Of a stretch of DNA of 64,000 bases, positions 1 to 9,196 are shown in pieces (the stretch's first letter is position 1; each line of letters opens with the position of its first letter). The stretch spans positions 62,001 through 126,000 of the forward strand of contig JBGAIB010000011.1 in NCBI GenBank assembly GCA_044225825.1, in the 5' to 3' direction. A program made the translations under genes and the position numbers. The notes beneath the pieces are model-generated. The model did not search any database and had not been told where the DNA came from. It worked only from the letters and a program-made list of their open reading frames with translations. The stretch is from Bog-950 sp044225825 (lineage in GTDB: Bacteria > Bacteroidota > Bacteroidia > Chitinophagales > LD1).

Positions 1-18
1 CGTGTATTCAGCCTATGA
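1..18 (+). CDS. 3' end of an upstream gene (partial)
   Basis: Frame 1 reads RVFSL and then TGA at 16-18. That stop overlaps the ATG (15-17) of the next gene in an ATGA arrangement, which is typical of translationally coupled genes. Only the last five codons lie in the window, so no function can be read. An ABC transporter ATPase or a second permease half would fit the neighbour, but that is inference. Confidence 0.4.
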   Translation, partial: RVFSL

Positions 19-1217
19 ATGAGTATTTGCTTTTTGCGCGCTTATTTGCTAAACATGCCCGTTTTTGGCAGGTATTGTTGGTAGGCTTTGGTGCATTTGC
101 GGGGTTGTTGCTACTGTGGTTGCCGGTGCAGATTTATGCTGATATTACCGGTGCGTTGGCAAATCAAAAGGACTTAATAGGGAACCAATACTTGGTAGTA
201 AATAAGGGCGTTTCCATGCTTAATACAATTGGTTTAGGCGGTGGTTTTAACTTTTCGGATCTGGAAAAGATTCGGGCTAATAAAACCGTAAAGGATTTTA
301 GTCCGTTTACGCCTAACCGTTTTCGTGTAGCCGCTTCAGCTATGATACAGGATTCCGTGGGCGTGTATACGGAGTTGTTTTTTGAGGCAATACCGGACCG
401 TTTTTTGGACCAACGACCCGATGACTGGCATTGGGATCCCCGATCGGCATATGTGCCGATTATCGTGCCTGCTGAGTTTCTGGACCTGTATAATTTTGAC
501 TTTGCGCCCAGCCAGGGACTTCCTCAAATATCGCGCGAAACAGCCAAGCTTTTTCCCTTTACTGTTGAAGTGCGCGATCAAAACGATTCAGTATTTAAAT
601 ACAAGGGGCATATTGCAGCCTTCACAGAACGTATTAACAGCATATTGGTGCCGCAGTCGTTTATTGATTACAACAACGATCGTTACAGCATTAAGCCCGC
701 TAGCAGCCCCAATAAGTTGATTGTGGAAATTAACGATGCAGCCGGATTTAGTAAGTTCATTGATTCAGCAGGGTTTTCTACCAATGGCGAATACCTGCGC
801 TCCGGCAAAGTGCAAAGTCTTTCGTGGAAAGTGGTGCAACTAATATTGGTGCTGGCAATACTGGTAATTTTGGTTTCATTGGGAAGTTTCCTATTGTTCT
901 CGAACCTGTTGGTGGCGCGTTCGGAGTATGAAGTAAAGACCCTGCTGATGTTGGGCTATACCCCTGCATTTATTACCCGTAAGATGGTATCGGCGCTATC
1001 GGTATTGTTGGTGTTGGCGCTGTTAATGGCTCTTGTTACAGGCTTGATAGCACGGGTGTTTATTCTTCGGTTCCTGAAGTCGATTATTGAGCAGCCAGCT
1101 GCTATCCCGAATGTGTGGACCCTGACCTTATTGTTGGCTGTTGCGGCACTTTATTTACTGCTTAACTGGTGGATTATCAGGCAGCAGCACAGAAAAATTG
1201 CAAGTCCGGCCCTATAA
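15..1217 (+). CDS. FtsX/MacB-type ABC transporter permease
   Basis: A 400-aa inner-membrane permease. One transmembrane helix lies near the N-terminus (about residues 17-44). A large periplasmic domain with no cysteines to note follows (about 45-265). The C-terminus carries three helices in the FtsX/MacB permease arrangement (about 270-300, 325-350, 365-390), with the cytoplasmic loop RSEYEVKTLLMLGYTP between the first two. That loop is typical of the family's coupling region to its ATPase. Such permeases work with an ATP-binding partner in lipoprotein, peptide or antibiotic export, or in signalling to cell-wall hydrolases; the substrate cannot be read here. The start overlaps the preceding stop, so it is the second gene (at least) of an operon whose ATPase is probably just outside the window. 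Confidence 0.75.
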   Translation: MNEYLLFARLFAKHARFWQVLLVGFGAFAGLLLLWLPVQIYADITGALANQKDLIGNQYLVVNKGVSMLNTIGLGGGFNFSDLEKIRANKTVKDFSPFTPNRFRVAASAMIQDSVGVYTELFFEAIPDRFLDQRPDDWHWDPRSAYVPIIVPAEFLDLYNFDFAPSQGLPQISRETAKLFPFTVEVRDQNDSVFKYKGHIAAFTERINSILVPQSFIDYNNDRYSIKPASSPNKLIVEINDAAGFSKFIDSAGFSTNGEYLRSGKVQSLSWKVVQLILVLAILVILVSLGSFLLFSNLLVARSEYEVKTLLMLGYTPAFITRKMVSALSVLLVLALLMALVTGLIARVFILRFLKSIIEQPAAIPNVWTLTLLLAVAALYLLLNWWIIRQQHRKIASPAL

Positions 1218-1219
1218 AA

Positions 1220-1250
1220 TTTGGCAAAAACAAGGGGTATATTACATTTG
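1220..1250 (+). promoter_or_regulatory. Bacteroidota-type promoter for the tRNA-Ala locus
   Basis: TTTG at 1220-1223, a 19-nt spacer, then TACATTTG at 1243-1250. This matches the Bacteroidota housekeeping consensus TTTG-N17-23-TAnnTTTG. Transcription would begin just before the truncated tRNA-like piece at 1271 and read into the intact tRNA-Ala, with no second promoter seen between them. Confidence 0.7.
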
Positions 1251-1270
1251 CAGCCCGTTCATTAAAAAAT

Positions 1271-1340
1271 GGGGATTAGCTCATCTGGCTAGAGCGTCCC
1301 GCCCGGAAGGCGGGAAGGTGACAGCCGGAAGTTGTTCTTA
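1271..1340 (+). pseudogene. Truncated tRNA-Ala 5' half with a GC-palindrome in the anticodon arm
   Basis: The first about 26 nt (GGGGATTAGCTCATCTGGCT and on through AGAGCG) match the 5' half of the intact tRNA-Ala at 1348. The anticodon arm is then replaced by an inverted repeat (CCCGCC...GGCGGG). After AAGGTGAC the sequence no longer resembles a T arm or acceptor stem. It sits where the original tRNA would start relative to the promoter at 1220-1250, so it looks like the left remnant of a tRNA disrupted by rearrangement. Confidence 0.6.
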
Positions 1341-1347
1341 AAGATAA

Positions 1348-1423
<76 letters not shown>

Positions 1424-1424
<1 letters not shown>

Positions 1425-1453
1425 AAGGTTCCACAAAGTGGAACCTTTTTTTA
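1424..1453 (+). terminator. Rho-independent terminator after tRNA-Ala
   Basis: A 10-bp stem AAGGTTCCAC / GTGGAACCTT with an AAA loop is followed by a T-rich tract. A decayed copy of the same hairpin follows the second tRNA-like piece (about 1764-1790), so the terminator was copied together with the tRNA end. Confidence 0.75.
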
Positions 1454-1456
1454 TTT

Positions 1457-1696
1457 ATGGCCTATTCGGTTTACATTCTTTACTCAGCTTTAAAGGACCG
1501 CTATTACGTCGGCCATACTGAGGATGTACAAAGACGGATAGAGGAACATAATTTACGTAAAAATCTGAGCGCTTCGGATTGGGTAATAAAATACTTGGAA
1601 AAGTTTGAAACAAGAGGTGAAGCAATGAAGCGCGAGTTAGAGATTAAGAACAAGAAGAGGCGTAGCTATATCGAATCGCTTATCGTAAAAGAATAG
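1457..1696 (+). CDS. Small GIY-YIG nuclease inserted between tRNA-Ala pieces
   Basis: A 79-aa single-domain GIY-YIG endonuclease, the length of the compact UPF0213/YhbQ-like class. The two signature strands are VYI (residues 5-7) and YVG (17-19), followed by the catalytic-arginine region QRRIEEHN (25-32) and a glutamate-rich helix (RGEAMKRELE). An upstream in-frame ATG exists within the tRNA, but the start at 1457, directly after the tRNA terminator, gives the usual N-terminus MAYSVYILYS. The stop TAG is itself part of the next tRNA-like piece (TAGAGCG, the D-arm end). Gene and tRNA fragments are therefore fused into one repeating unit. A degenerate second copy lies at 1796. A role as a homing-type nuclease that spreads the unit is inferred from arrangement only. 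Confidence 0.8.
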   Translation: MAYSVYILYSALKDRYYVGHTEDVQRRIEEHNLRKNLSASDWVIKYLEKFETRGEAMKRELEIKNKKRRSYIESLIVKE

Positions 1697-1763
1697 AGCG
1701 TCCCCCCTGACAGGCGGGACGGTGAGCGGTTCCCCCGAGGCCGCGGGGCGGTATCCTCCACTA
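1694..1763 (+). pseudogene. tRNA-Ala-like fragment, palindromes in anticodon and T arms
   Basis: It begins TAGAGCG like the tRNA D-arm end and finishes GGTATCCTCCACTA like the 3' end of the intact tRNA. Between them, the anticodon arm is a GC-rich inverted repeat (CCCCCCTGACAGGCGGG) and the T arm is another (CCCCCGAGG...GCGGGG). It cannot fold as a functional tRNA because the 5' acceptor strand is missing. Confidence 0.6.
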
Positions 1764-1795
1764 AGGGATCGACAAAGTGGAACCTTTTTTTATTT

Positions 1796-2027
1796 ATGGC
1801 CTTCGTAGTTACCTACTTTACTCAGGTATAAAAGATCGCTACTACATTGGCCATACTAAGGAGGTACTAGGACGGATAGAGGAGCATAACCTATGTAAAA
1901 ATCTGGGAGCTCGGGACTGGGTTTTAAAATATAGAGAACACTTTGATACAAGGAGCGAAGCTATGAAGCTGAGGTTAGGAACAAAAAGAGACGAAGTTCT
2001 ATTGAAGCGCTCATTGCGAAAGGTTAG
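1796..2027 (+). pseudogene. Degenerate second copy of the GIY-YIG nuclease
   Basis: This aligns along its length with the gene at 1457-1696, for example RYYIGHTKEV against RYYVGHTEDV. Reading from the equivalent ATG at 1796 hits a stop after 12 codons because one base is missing near codon 3. The core is open in another frame. A second shift places the tail RNKKRRSSIEALIAKG in a third phase before the TAG at 2025-2027. Two frameshifts make it a pseudogene. An open frame spanning 1777-2097 exists only by chance joining of the pieces. Confidence 0.75.
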
Positions 2028-2092
2028 AGCGTCCCGCCTTATGGGTCGGAAGGTGACCGGTTCCCCTAAAGTCTCTGGGCGATATCCTGTAA
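2025..2092 (+). pseudogene. Third tRNA-Ala-like fragment (decayed)
   Basis: TAGAGCG, a CCCGCC-type palindrome, AAGGTGACCGGTTC and GATATCCTG repeat the layout of the 1694-1763 piece with more mismatches. Its terminal CCA is lost. It closes the array, and nothing further that resembles tRNA-Ala follows. Confidence 0.55.
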
Positions 2093-2115
2093 ATTGAATT
2101 CGTTTCTTAGAACGT

Positions 2116-3591
2116 TCAACTATTTGCTTCCGACCATTGACGTATAGGGATTGCCTCCAATAGATGTTGTGTAAAGTCATTTTTTCTGCTGTTAAGCCGT
2201 TTAGTGATGGATTGAAACCATTGTTGCTTTTGTTTCTTACTTGCACAACGGGCCAGGTTACCTAAACTGCGGATAAAGTCAAGCTCTGCCGGTGTTACTG
2301 ATTTTTTATCACGGTTCATCAGTGACTGTTGTAGGCCCGGCAGCAATAAGGCATTTCCCAGTTGGGCATGTGCCATCATAAACAGTAACCTAATATACCT
2401 AAGCGAACCAGGATTGGAATTGCCTTCTTCCTCATTTAAAAGCTTATTGATTATTTCAATAGCACTATGAGGGTCGTTTAATGCCAGACTACAGGCGGCT
2501 GTTTTGTAAATAAGCGAGGTGAAGTGGTAGGAGGGGACTCTTTTCTTTTCGGCTTGATAGTGTTTGGTGATATGAGCTATAAAACTTCTAATTGCAGTTA
2601 TAGGTACATTCCCGGCATAAAGGAATCGAAAATAGGCACCAGAATTAAAAACGCTTTTATGCTGTTCCAGCATCCTGGTTATATAAGCATCATCAACGGG
2701 TAGTTTTTTATAATAGCGACTCTCTAGCTTTTCCATCCAGGCCGCATAGGTAAAAGGGTTGCCTGCCAGTATCACTGCCTGTGTTAAATTGGCAATCGCA
2801 TTCCAATAACCAACCGCATCAATTTGTGGTTGGGCTTCATACAAAGCAATTATCTTTTGATTGGTTAGCAGATTAGCTGCGGTATCTTTTAGCCGGGCAT
2901 AGAGTAATACCTGTAAACTGTATTTATAATTTAGAAACTGAAACGTTTCGTAATCCGCATTTAATAACGGATGCGCTAATAACGCCCTGGTTTCTTTTTT
3001 CTCATCGTGCGTGATATCCAGCCGGCGGTGATGATACGCTGAGAAAATTATTTCGCTCAATAGTTCGAAGGAGGTGGAGAGTTTAATGTGCTCAGCCAGA
3101 CGCTCCATAGCGTTCAGGTGCTTACGGCCTTCCTTTTTGCCTTCGTCGAATGACATGAAGGGATCGCTGCACATGGTTAACATCAAACCATGCCCGTGCC
3201 AGGCTATCGGCAGGAAGTTGCCTTCGGTTGCCACTTTTATTCCCTGCTTTAGTGAGGAGATGGCCATTTCCGGAAGGTTGCGTTCCATTAAAATAGTAGC
3301 TTCGGCAATACGATTTAAGGCTGCCAAATGAGGATGCTCCTGATGATACTGTAGGAGTGCGTTGAGCAGGTTTTTCTGGAGATATTTTTTTTCGTTGGCA
3401 AGGGTGGTTTTACTTTTGCCCAATACCCGGCAAAGTTCATCCGCATTGTATTCGTCCGTTTTTAATAATAGTTCATATAATTTCAGATAACTTCTGGAGC
3501 TTTCTCCGGCCTTACTACGCTGTACAAAATGCTTCTTTTCGCCCTGCGACAGAGAGTGTATGAGTGCTACTAGTTGATCCTGTTTCCGCAT
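2116..3591 (-). CDS. Conserved Bacteroidota protein of unknown function (helical-repeat type)
   Basis: A 491-aa soluble protein with no signal peptide or membrane helix. It is mostly alpha-helical with repeated A/L-rich helices, resembling tetratricopeptide-like folds without a clear canonical TPR. The N-terminal about 75 residues (LVALIHSLSQGEKKHFVQRS ... LANEKKYLQKNLLNALLQYH) match the start of the protein at 30960-32486 (LFELIKTLSGSEKRYLKLYA ... LSVAKNYLYAIILKCLTQFY). The two are therefore paralogues of one family. I do not recognise a named domain. It is transcribed away from the adhesin gene at 3712; the 120-bp gap must hold both promoters. Confidence 0.75.
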   Translation of the reverse strand: MRKQDQLVALIHSLSQGEKKHFVQRSKAGESSRSYLKLYELLLKTDEYNADELCRVLGKSKTTLANEKKYLQKNLLNALLQYHQEHPHLAALNRIAEATILMERNLPEMAISSLKQGIKVATEGNFLPIAWHGHGLMLTMCSDPFMSFDEGKKEGRKHLNAMERLAEHIKLSTSFELLSEIIFSAYHHRRLDITHDEKKETRALLAHPLLNADYETFQFLNYKYSLQVLLYARLKDTAANLLTNQKIIALYEAQPQIDAVGYWNAIANLTQAVILAGNPFTYAAWMEKLESRYYKKLPVDDAYITRMLEQHKSVFNSGAYFRFLYAGNVPITAIRSFIAHITKHYQAEKKRVPSYHFTSLIYKTAACSLALNDPHSAIEIINKLLNEEEGNSNPGSLRYIRLLFMMAHAQLGNALLLPGLQQSLMNRDKKSVTPAELDFIRSLGNLARCASKKQKQQWFQSITKRLNSRKNDFTQHLLEAIPIRQWSEANS

Positions 3592-3711
3592 GGGGTAAAT
3601 ATAGGGTTATGTGTATAATCTGAAATGATTCATATTTAACGAGTCATTTTTAGTTGCCCTGCCCCGTGCTTATGTATATGCTTGCACAAAAAATGGGGGA
3701 TGAGTAACTAT

Positions 3712-6700
3712 ATGCGTAAGTTGAGTTTGTTGTTTTGTTGTTGGCTGGCCTTTACAGCCTTACGTGCACAATCGTATTCATGGGCCTATAATATTACCAG
3801 TTCTGGTAATTCAAGTGCCGCTGATGTGGTAGTGGATAATGCAGGTAACAGTTATACTGTCGGCTTTTTTACGGGCACCGCAACGTTTGGCTCTACCAGC
3901 TTTACTTCCCTTGGCTCGTTTGATGTGTTTGTTTGCAAACGTTCTTCCACTGGGGCGGTACTGTGGACAGTTCGGGCCGGAGGCAGTTCGCAGGATAATG
4001 CAAGAGGGGTAACATTGGATACCGCCGGAAACGTAATTGTGGTAGGCGATTTCTCAGGTACGGCTACTTTTGGTTCCACCTCGTTTACCAGCAATGGCGG
4101 CTCCGATATTTTTATCATGAAACTTAGTAGTTCAGGTTCTGTTACCTGGGCCAGCCGTTTTGGCGGAACAGGCGGAGAGAATGCCAATGATGTATGTATT
4201 GATAAAAACAACAACATTTACCTGGTAGGAGATTTTAGCGGTACCGCCACGTTTGGTAGTACCAATTACCCGAGCAATGGTGGTAGAGATGTTTTTACCA
4301 TGCGGGTATCTTCTATCGGAAGTTTGGTTAGTTCTGCCCGTTATGGTGGCACCTCCTCGGAATATGGCACGGCTATTACAGCAGATACATCAACACGTGT
4401 GTCGTTTACCGGTTATTTTTCCGGTTCGTTAACCTTTGGCAGTACGACGCTTACCTCGGCCGGTGGCACGGATATTTTTGTAGTTAAAACAAGTTCTACT
4501 GTTTCAGTATCCTGGGCTAATAGCTATGGCGGTTCCGGGGACGATCAGGGACAAGGCATTGCTGCCGATCGCAATTTAAATTTGTATGTAACCGGTTCAT
4601 TTAACGGGGCCGTTAATTTTGGAAGCACCGGTTTATCCTCCTATGGTGCCACGGATGCCTTTATTACAAAGATTGACTTACCGGGTGCAGTTACCTGGGC
4701 TAAGCAGATGGGTGGAAGTGTGTTTGATGCAGGCCGTAAAGTTGCAGTTAACAACAACGGCGATATCGTGTGTACAGGCGATTTCAGTTCTACCGCCAAC
4801 TTTGGCAGCACTACCAAGAGTGCAGTGGGCGGTCTGGATGTTTACGTGACTAAGTTTAACACTAATGGAAGTTATAGTTGGGTGACAACTGCCGGAGGCG
4901 CCAATGATGACTATGGATATGCTGTTGCTGTTAACGGCAATGCAGTTGTTATAGCGGGAGAATTTAGAGGTACGGCCGATTTCGGCGCTACCACATTAAC
5001 TACCAGTACGGCGGGTGCTACGGACATTGAACCTTATACGGCAGCACTTTCGCTATGCCCTACGGGTTATGGAACGCTTAATGTAAGTGCCTGCGGCAGC
5101 TACGGCGTTAACGGACAAACCTACACCAACAGTGGCACTTATCTACAAACTCTAACCACTTCCGGTGGCTGCGATAGTTTCTTAACTATTAATTTAACCG
5201 TGAACAATACCGGTGATGCTAATTTGCTTTGGGCTAAACAACTAGCCGGTAACGGATCGGAGAATCGTGGGGTTACTGTAGATGCAAGTGGCAATGTAAT
5301 TACTACCGGGTGGTTTGAGGGAACGACGGATTTTAACCCCGGTGCAGGTGTGTATAGCATGACACCGGTGGGCAGTTCGGATATTTATATCACTAAGGTT
5401 ACGGCAAACGGCAGCTTTTTATGGGCTGTTCAAATAGGTAGTACCGGTTTAAACAAAGGTATTTCGGTTGCCACCGATGCTACGGGAAATATCTATGCTA
5501 CAGGCGTGTTTTTCGGCACTGCCGATTTTAATACCGGTGCCGGTACGGCTACATTAACATCCGCTGGTGATGCTGATATATTTGTGCTGAAACTGGATGC
5601 TTCAGGCAATTTTATCTGGGCCAAGCAGTTTGGTGCTACCGGTGCTGATGCTGTTGGCAATATAGTATATGATGCAACGGGTAATGTTGTGCTGGGTGGC
5701 GGTTTTCAAGGCGCCGGTGATTTTGATCCGGGTGCGGGTACCACTACGCTTACCTCGGCGGGCAGCTACGATGCTTATATCATGAAGTTAACTGCGCTGG
5801 GTGATTTAAGTTGGGTTAAACAGGCCGGCTCAACGGGTTCCGATATTGTTTATGCTGTATCGTTAGATGCAGGGGGCACTATTTATGCTACAGGTCAATT
5901 TAATAACACCGTTGATTTTGACCCCGGTGCAGGAAGTACAGCTCTTACTTCGAATGGGGAGGCCGATATTTTTATTTGGAGGTTGAACAGCAATGGCGAC
6001 CTGAATTGGATAAAGCAAATTGGTAGTACGCTAACAGATTACGGCAGCAGTATTACCGCTGCACAGCCGGGCGCTTTGTATTTAACCGGACATTACGAAG
6101 CCCTTGCAGATTTTAACCCGGGCGCAGGCGTCAATAATATAAATGCCAATACTGCATTAGGCGACTTTTTTGTACTAAAGCTTGATACTGCAGGCAGTTA
6201 TGTTTGGGCCTATGGCATTGGAAGCGCCAGTGAGGATTATGGCACAGCTATTGAAACCGACCCAAGCGGAAATGTATATGTAGCGGGCCATTTTTCCGGT
6301 ACTGTCGATTTTAATCCAACTGCTGTTATCTATAACCTGAGCTCTGCGGGTTCGAGAGATATATTTTTGATGAAGTTTGACCCTGCGGGCAATTATAAAT
6401 GGGCATTCAGGATCGGAACTACTTTTATGGAATCGGCCTATGATATGCAAATTGATAATAGTGCCAATCTTTATTTGGCCGGCTCGTATTGGCTTACAGT
6501 CGATTTTGATCCGGGGGCAGGTGAAGCAATCCTGACTGCTGCCTCCAATACTGAAGCGTATCTTGCGAAATATGGAGCGTGCTGTGTATCTTCAACAGGT
6601 TCAATAAATGCAGTAGTTTGCGATAGTTATACTTCTCCCAGCGGGAATTACACCTGGCTTACCTCCGGAACTTATAATGACACTATTACCAATTCCACAG

Positions 6701-9120
6701 GGTGTGATAGTATTTTAACCATACAGCTAACGGTTAAGCATAAAACCACCTCTACCATTAATCAAAGTATTTGCCAGGGGCAGTCTTACTTTTTTAATGG
6801 TGTTAACAGAACCACGACAGGAACCTATCTGGATACACTTATAAATGCTGCCGGCTGTGATAGTATCATAACGCTCAATCTATCTGTTTTATCAAACCCC
6901 ACAGCCGCCATAAGCCCTGCAAGCCTTGCTATTTGCAATGGTCAGAGTGCCACCCTAACAGCCAGCGGCGGTACCCAGTTTGCGTGGAGCAATAGCGGGG
7001 GAAACAATGCGCAGGCAACTTTTTCTCCGACCTCAACTACTACTTACACAGTAACTGTAACGGATGCCAATACATGCACAGCTACCGCAAGCAGGAGTGT
7101 AACCGTAAATTCACTTCCCACAGCAGCAATTAGTCCTGCAACGGTAACAATTTGTAATGGGCAGAGCGCTACACTTACCGCCAGCGGTGGTACCCAGTTT
7201 GCCTGGAGCAATAGCGGAGGGAGCAATGCACAAGCTACTTTTTCTCCGACCTCCAACACAACCTACACTGTAACTGTAACGGATGCCAATACATGCACAG
7301 CTACTGCTAGCAGGAGTGTAATCGTAAATTCACTGCCTACTGCAACAATTAGTCCTGCAACGGTAGCTATATGTAACGGGCAGAGCGCTATACTTACCGC
7401 GAGCGGCGGTACCCAATTTGCGTGGAGCAATAGCGGGGGAAGCAATGCGCAGGCAACTTTTTCTCCGACTTCAACTACTACTTATACGGTAACTGTAACC
7501 GATGCCAATACCTGCACAGCTACCGCAAGCAGGAGCGTGAGTGTGAATTCATTGCCAACAGCGGTTATTAGCCCTGCAACAGTAGCTATCTGTAACGGGC
7601 AGAGCGCTACACTTATCGCGAGCGGTGGTACCCAGTTTGCGTGGAGCAATAGCGGAGGAAACAATCCACAGGCAACTTTTAGTCCAACTTCGACCTCAAC
7701 CTATACGGTAACCGTTACCAATTCCACTAACTGTTCGGCTACTGTAAGCCGTGTTGTTACCGTAAACCCTTTACCTACTGCAACAATTAACGGACCAACT
7801 ACTGTTTGTTCCGGTTTACAAGCTACCTTAACTGCAGGTGGAGGAAGCGGTTATGTTTGGGGGAATGGTTTAGGTAATACCAACAGTATTCAGGTATCGC
7901 CAACAAGCACAACGGTTTATGCCGTAACTGTTACCGATGGTAATGGATGCTCCGCAACGGCTTCACAAACTGTAAGTGTTACCGCAACGCCATCAGCAAG
8001 TATTACCGGCGCTACACAAGTATGTAATGGTAACAGTATAACCTTAACTGCCAATGGCGGAAACACTTATCAATGGGCCGGCGGATTAGGAGCTAGCAGC
8101 ACCATTACGGTTGCTCCAACTGCTACCAGCACTTATTCCGTTACCGCTACTATCGGCGCTAACTGTTCGGCAACTGCGGCATATACGGTAACTGTTTATC
8201 AGCCAGCCTTATCGCAGGTTACTCAAAGTATTTGCAGTGGCAATACCTATTTATTTAACGGGCAACAATTAGCACAAAGCGGTATTTATCGCGATACGTT
8301 ACAAACTGTGCATAGCTGCGATAGTATTGTTGTATTAACGCTTACTGTGCAACCCGCACTTACAGGTGCTTACAGCCAAACTATATGTGCCGGGCAAAGC
8401 GTAAGTTTTAACGGTTTGCAGTTGAACACTGCCGGTACGTATGCCGATACCTTGCAAACTATTGGTGGCTGCGATAGCATTGTAACGCTAACTCTTTCGG
8501 TTAATAATGTTTTACAAACCACCCTGCTGGATACCATCTGCAATGGTGATAGCTATTTATTTGGCGGCAACAACATACAACAGTCCGGTATTTATAGCGA
8601 TACCCTGGAATCAGTTAATGGTTGCGACAGCATTGTTACGTTGCAATTGTTTGTGAATGCATTGCCTGTTCCGGTAATTATACGAAGTGGTGACACCTTA
8701 TCTACACAGACCTTTGCTGCCTACCAATGGTTGAAGGACGGTAATCCGGTAGGAAGCGGCAATGCATGGCTGCCTATGACAGCTAATGGAACCTATGCTG
8801 TTGTAGTTACAGATGCTAATGGTTGCAGTGATACATCGGCAGCTTTACAGGTAACAGGTGTTGGAGTAGAAGATCTATTGACGGCCACAACAGTCAACGT
8901 TTTCCCAAATCCTAATAGCGGTGCTTTTATGGTTGTATTTGGTAAAACAGGAAACCGCGAGCTATCAGTTACGGATGCCACGGGCCGGCTAATTTTGCAA
9001 ATGATGTCAGAGAAAGATGTTAATGAGATTAACCTTGGAAATACTGCGGCAGGTATTTACTTTTTACAGGTAAACGAAGGTCAAGCCATCCGCACATTTA
9101 AGATTAGTGTGTTGAATTAA
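3712..9120 (+). CDS. Giant multi-repeat T9SS-sorted surface protein
   Basis: An 1802-aa secreted protein. The start at 3712 gives a clean signal peptide (MRKLSLLFCCWLAFTALRAQ); in-frame starts at 3700 (ATG) and 3682 (TTG) would only add residues before it. Two blocks of SBBP-like beta-propeller repeats (about residues 25-445 and 500-955) share the pattern G-N-x-x-x-x-G-x-F-x-G-T-x-x-F. The second block carries DFNPGAG variants that resemble calcium-loop motifs. Cysteine modules ending GCDSxxTxxLTV punctuate the protein. Four near-identical 73-aa Ig-like repeats (about 1065-1355) and several divergent ones follow. The C-terminus is a type A T9SS sorting domain (VFPNPNSGAFMV ... GIYFLQV). It is expected to be exported by T9SS and anchored or released at the surface, probably as an adhesin. 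Confidence 0.88.
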   Translation: MRKLSLLFCCWLAFTALRAQSYSWAYNITSSGNSSAADVVVDNAGNSYTVGFFTGTATFGSTSFTSLGSFDVFVCKRSSTGAVLWTVRAGGSSQDNARGVTLDTAGNVIVVGDFSGTATFGSTSFTSNGGSDIFIMKLSSSGSVTWASRFGGTGGENANDVCIDKNNNIYLVGDFSGTATFGSTNYPSNGGRDVFTMRVSSIGSLVSSARYGGTSSEYGTAITADTSTRVSFTGYFSGSLTFGSTTLTSAGGTDIFVVKTSSTVSVSWANSYGGSGDDQGQGIAADRNLNLYVTGSFNGAVNFGSTGLSSYGATDAFITKIDLPGAVTWAKQMGGSVFDAGRKVAVNNNGDIVCTGDFSSTANFGSTTKSAVGGLDVYVTKFNTNGSYSWVTTAGGANDDYGYAVAVNGNAVVIAGEFRGTADFGATTLTTSTAGATDIEPYTAALSLCPTGYGTLNVSACGSYGVNGQTYTNSGTYLQTLTTSGGCDSFLTINLTVNNTGDANLLWAKQLAGNGSENRGVTVDASGNVITTGWFEGTTDFNPGAGVYSMTPVGSSDIYITKVTANGSFLWAVQIGSTGLNKGISVATDATGNIYATGVFFGTADFNTGAGTATLTSAGDADIFVLKLDASGNFIWAKQFGATGADAVGNIVYDATGNVVLGGGFQGAGDFDPGAGTTTLTSAGSYDAYIMKLTALGDLSWVKQAGSTGSDIVYAVSLDAGGTIYATGQFNNTVDFDPGAGSTALTSNGEADIFIWRLNSNGDLNWIKQIGSTLTDYGSSITAAQPGALYLTGHYEALADFNPGAGVNNINANTALGDFFVLKLDTAGSYVWAYGIGSASEDYGTAIETDPSGNVYVAGHFSGTVDFNPTAVIYNLSSAGSRDIFLMKFDPAGNYKWAFRIGTTFMESAYDMQIDNSANLYLAGSYWLTVDFDPGAGEAILTAASNTEAYLAKYGACCVSSTGSINAVVCDSYTSPSGNYTWLTSGTYNDTITNSTGCDSILTIQLTVKHKTTSTINQSICQGQSYFFNGVNRTTTGTYLDTLINAAGCDSIITLNLSVLSNPTAAISPASLAICNGQSATLTASGGTQFAWSNSGGNNAQATFSPTSTTTYTVTVTDANTCTATASRSVTVNSLPTAAISPATVTICNGQSATLTASGGTQFAWSNSGGSNAQATFSPTSNTTYTVTVTDANTCTATASRSVIVNSLPTATISPATVAICNGQSAILTASGGTQFAWSNSGGSNAQATFSPTSTTTYTVTVTDANTCTATASRSVSVNSLPTAVISPATVAICNGQSATLIASGGTQFAWSNSGGNNPQATFSPTSTSTYTVTVTNSTNCSATVSRVVTVNPLPTATINGPTTVCSGLQATLTAGGGSGYVWGNGLGNTNSIQVSPTSTTVYAVTVTDGNGCSATASQTVSVTATPSASITGATQVCNGNSITLTANGGNTYQWAGGLGASSTITVAPTATSTYSVTATIGANCSATAAYTVTVYQPALSQVTQSICSGNTYLFNGQQLAQSGIYRDTLQTVHSCDSIVVLTLTVQPALTGAYSQTICAGQSVSFNGLQLNTAGTYADTLQTIGGCDSIVTLTLSVNNVLQTTLLDTICNGDSYLFGGNNIQQSGIYSDTLESVNGCDSIVTLQLFVNALPVPVIIRSGDTLSTQTFAAYQWLKDGNPVGSGNAWLPMTANGTYAVVVTDANGCSDTSAALQVTGVGVEDLLTATTVNVFPNPNSGAFMVVFGKTGNRELSVTDATGRLILQMMSEKDVNEINLGNTAAGIYFLQVNEGQAIRTFKISVLN
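6902..7777 (+). repeat. Four tandem ~219-bp coding repeats (73-aa Ig-like units)
   Basis: Units begin near 6911, 7129, 7351 and 7570 with ISPAxxxICNGQSA and run to TASRSVxVNSLPT. Identity is high at DNA level, including runs such as GGTACCCAGTTTGC and ACGGATGCCAATAC. This suggests recent duplication or gene conversion, and the unit number is likely to vary between strains. Confidence 0.85.
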
Positions 9121-9135
9121 TTTCCTGTATAATTT

Positions 9136-9175
9136 AAGCGCCAGCCTCTTTTGTTTATTTGAGGGGTTGGCGCTT
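9136..9175. terminator. Bidirectional hairpin between convergent genes
   Basis: AAGCGCCAGCCTC pairs with GAGGGGTTGGCGCTT across a T-rich loop, giving a long stem. It lies between the adhesin stop (9120) and the ferredoxin stop (9197). The T-tract on either side is short, so it may act mainly as an mRNA 3'-end stabiliser. Confidence 0.6.
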
Positions 9176-9196
9176 AATATCTTTAAAAGACATCTA

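Noticed and set aside
1777..2097. 106-aa open frame over the second GIY-YIG copy
   Set aside because: It stays open only because two frameshifts join unrelated phases; alignment to 1457-1696 shows a pseudogene.
7044..7664. Several minus-strand open frames of 60-71 aa
   Set aside because: They are mirror readings of the tandem 219-bp repeats of the adhesin gene.
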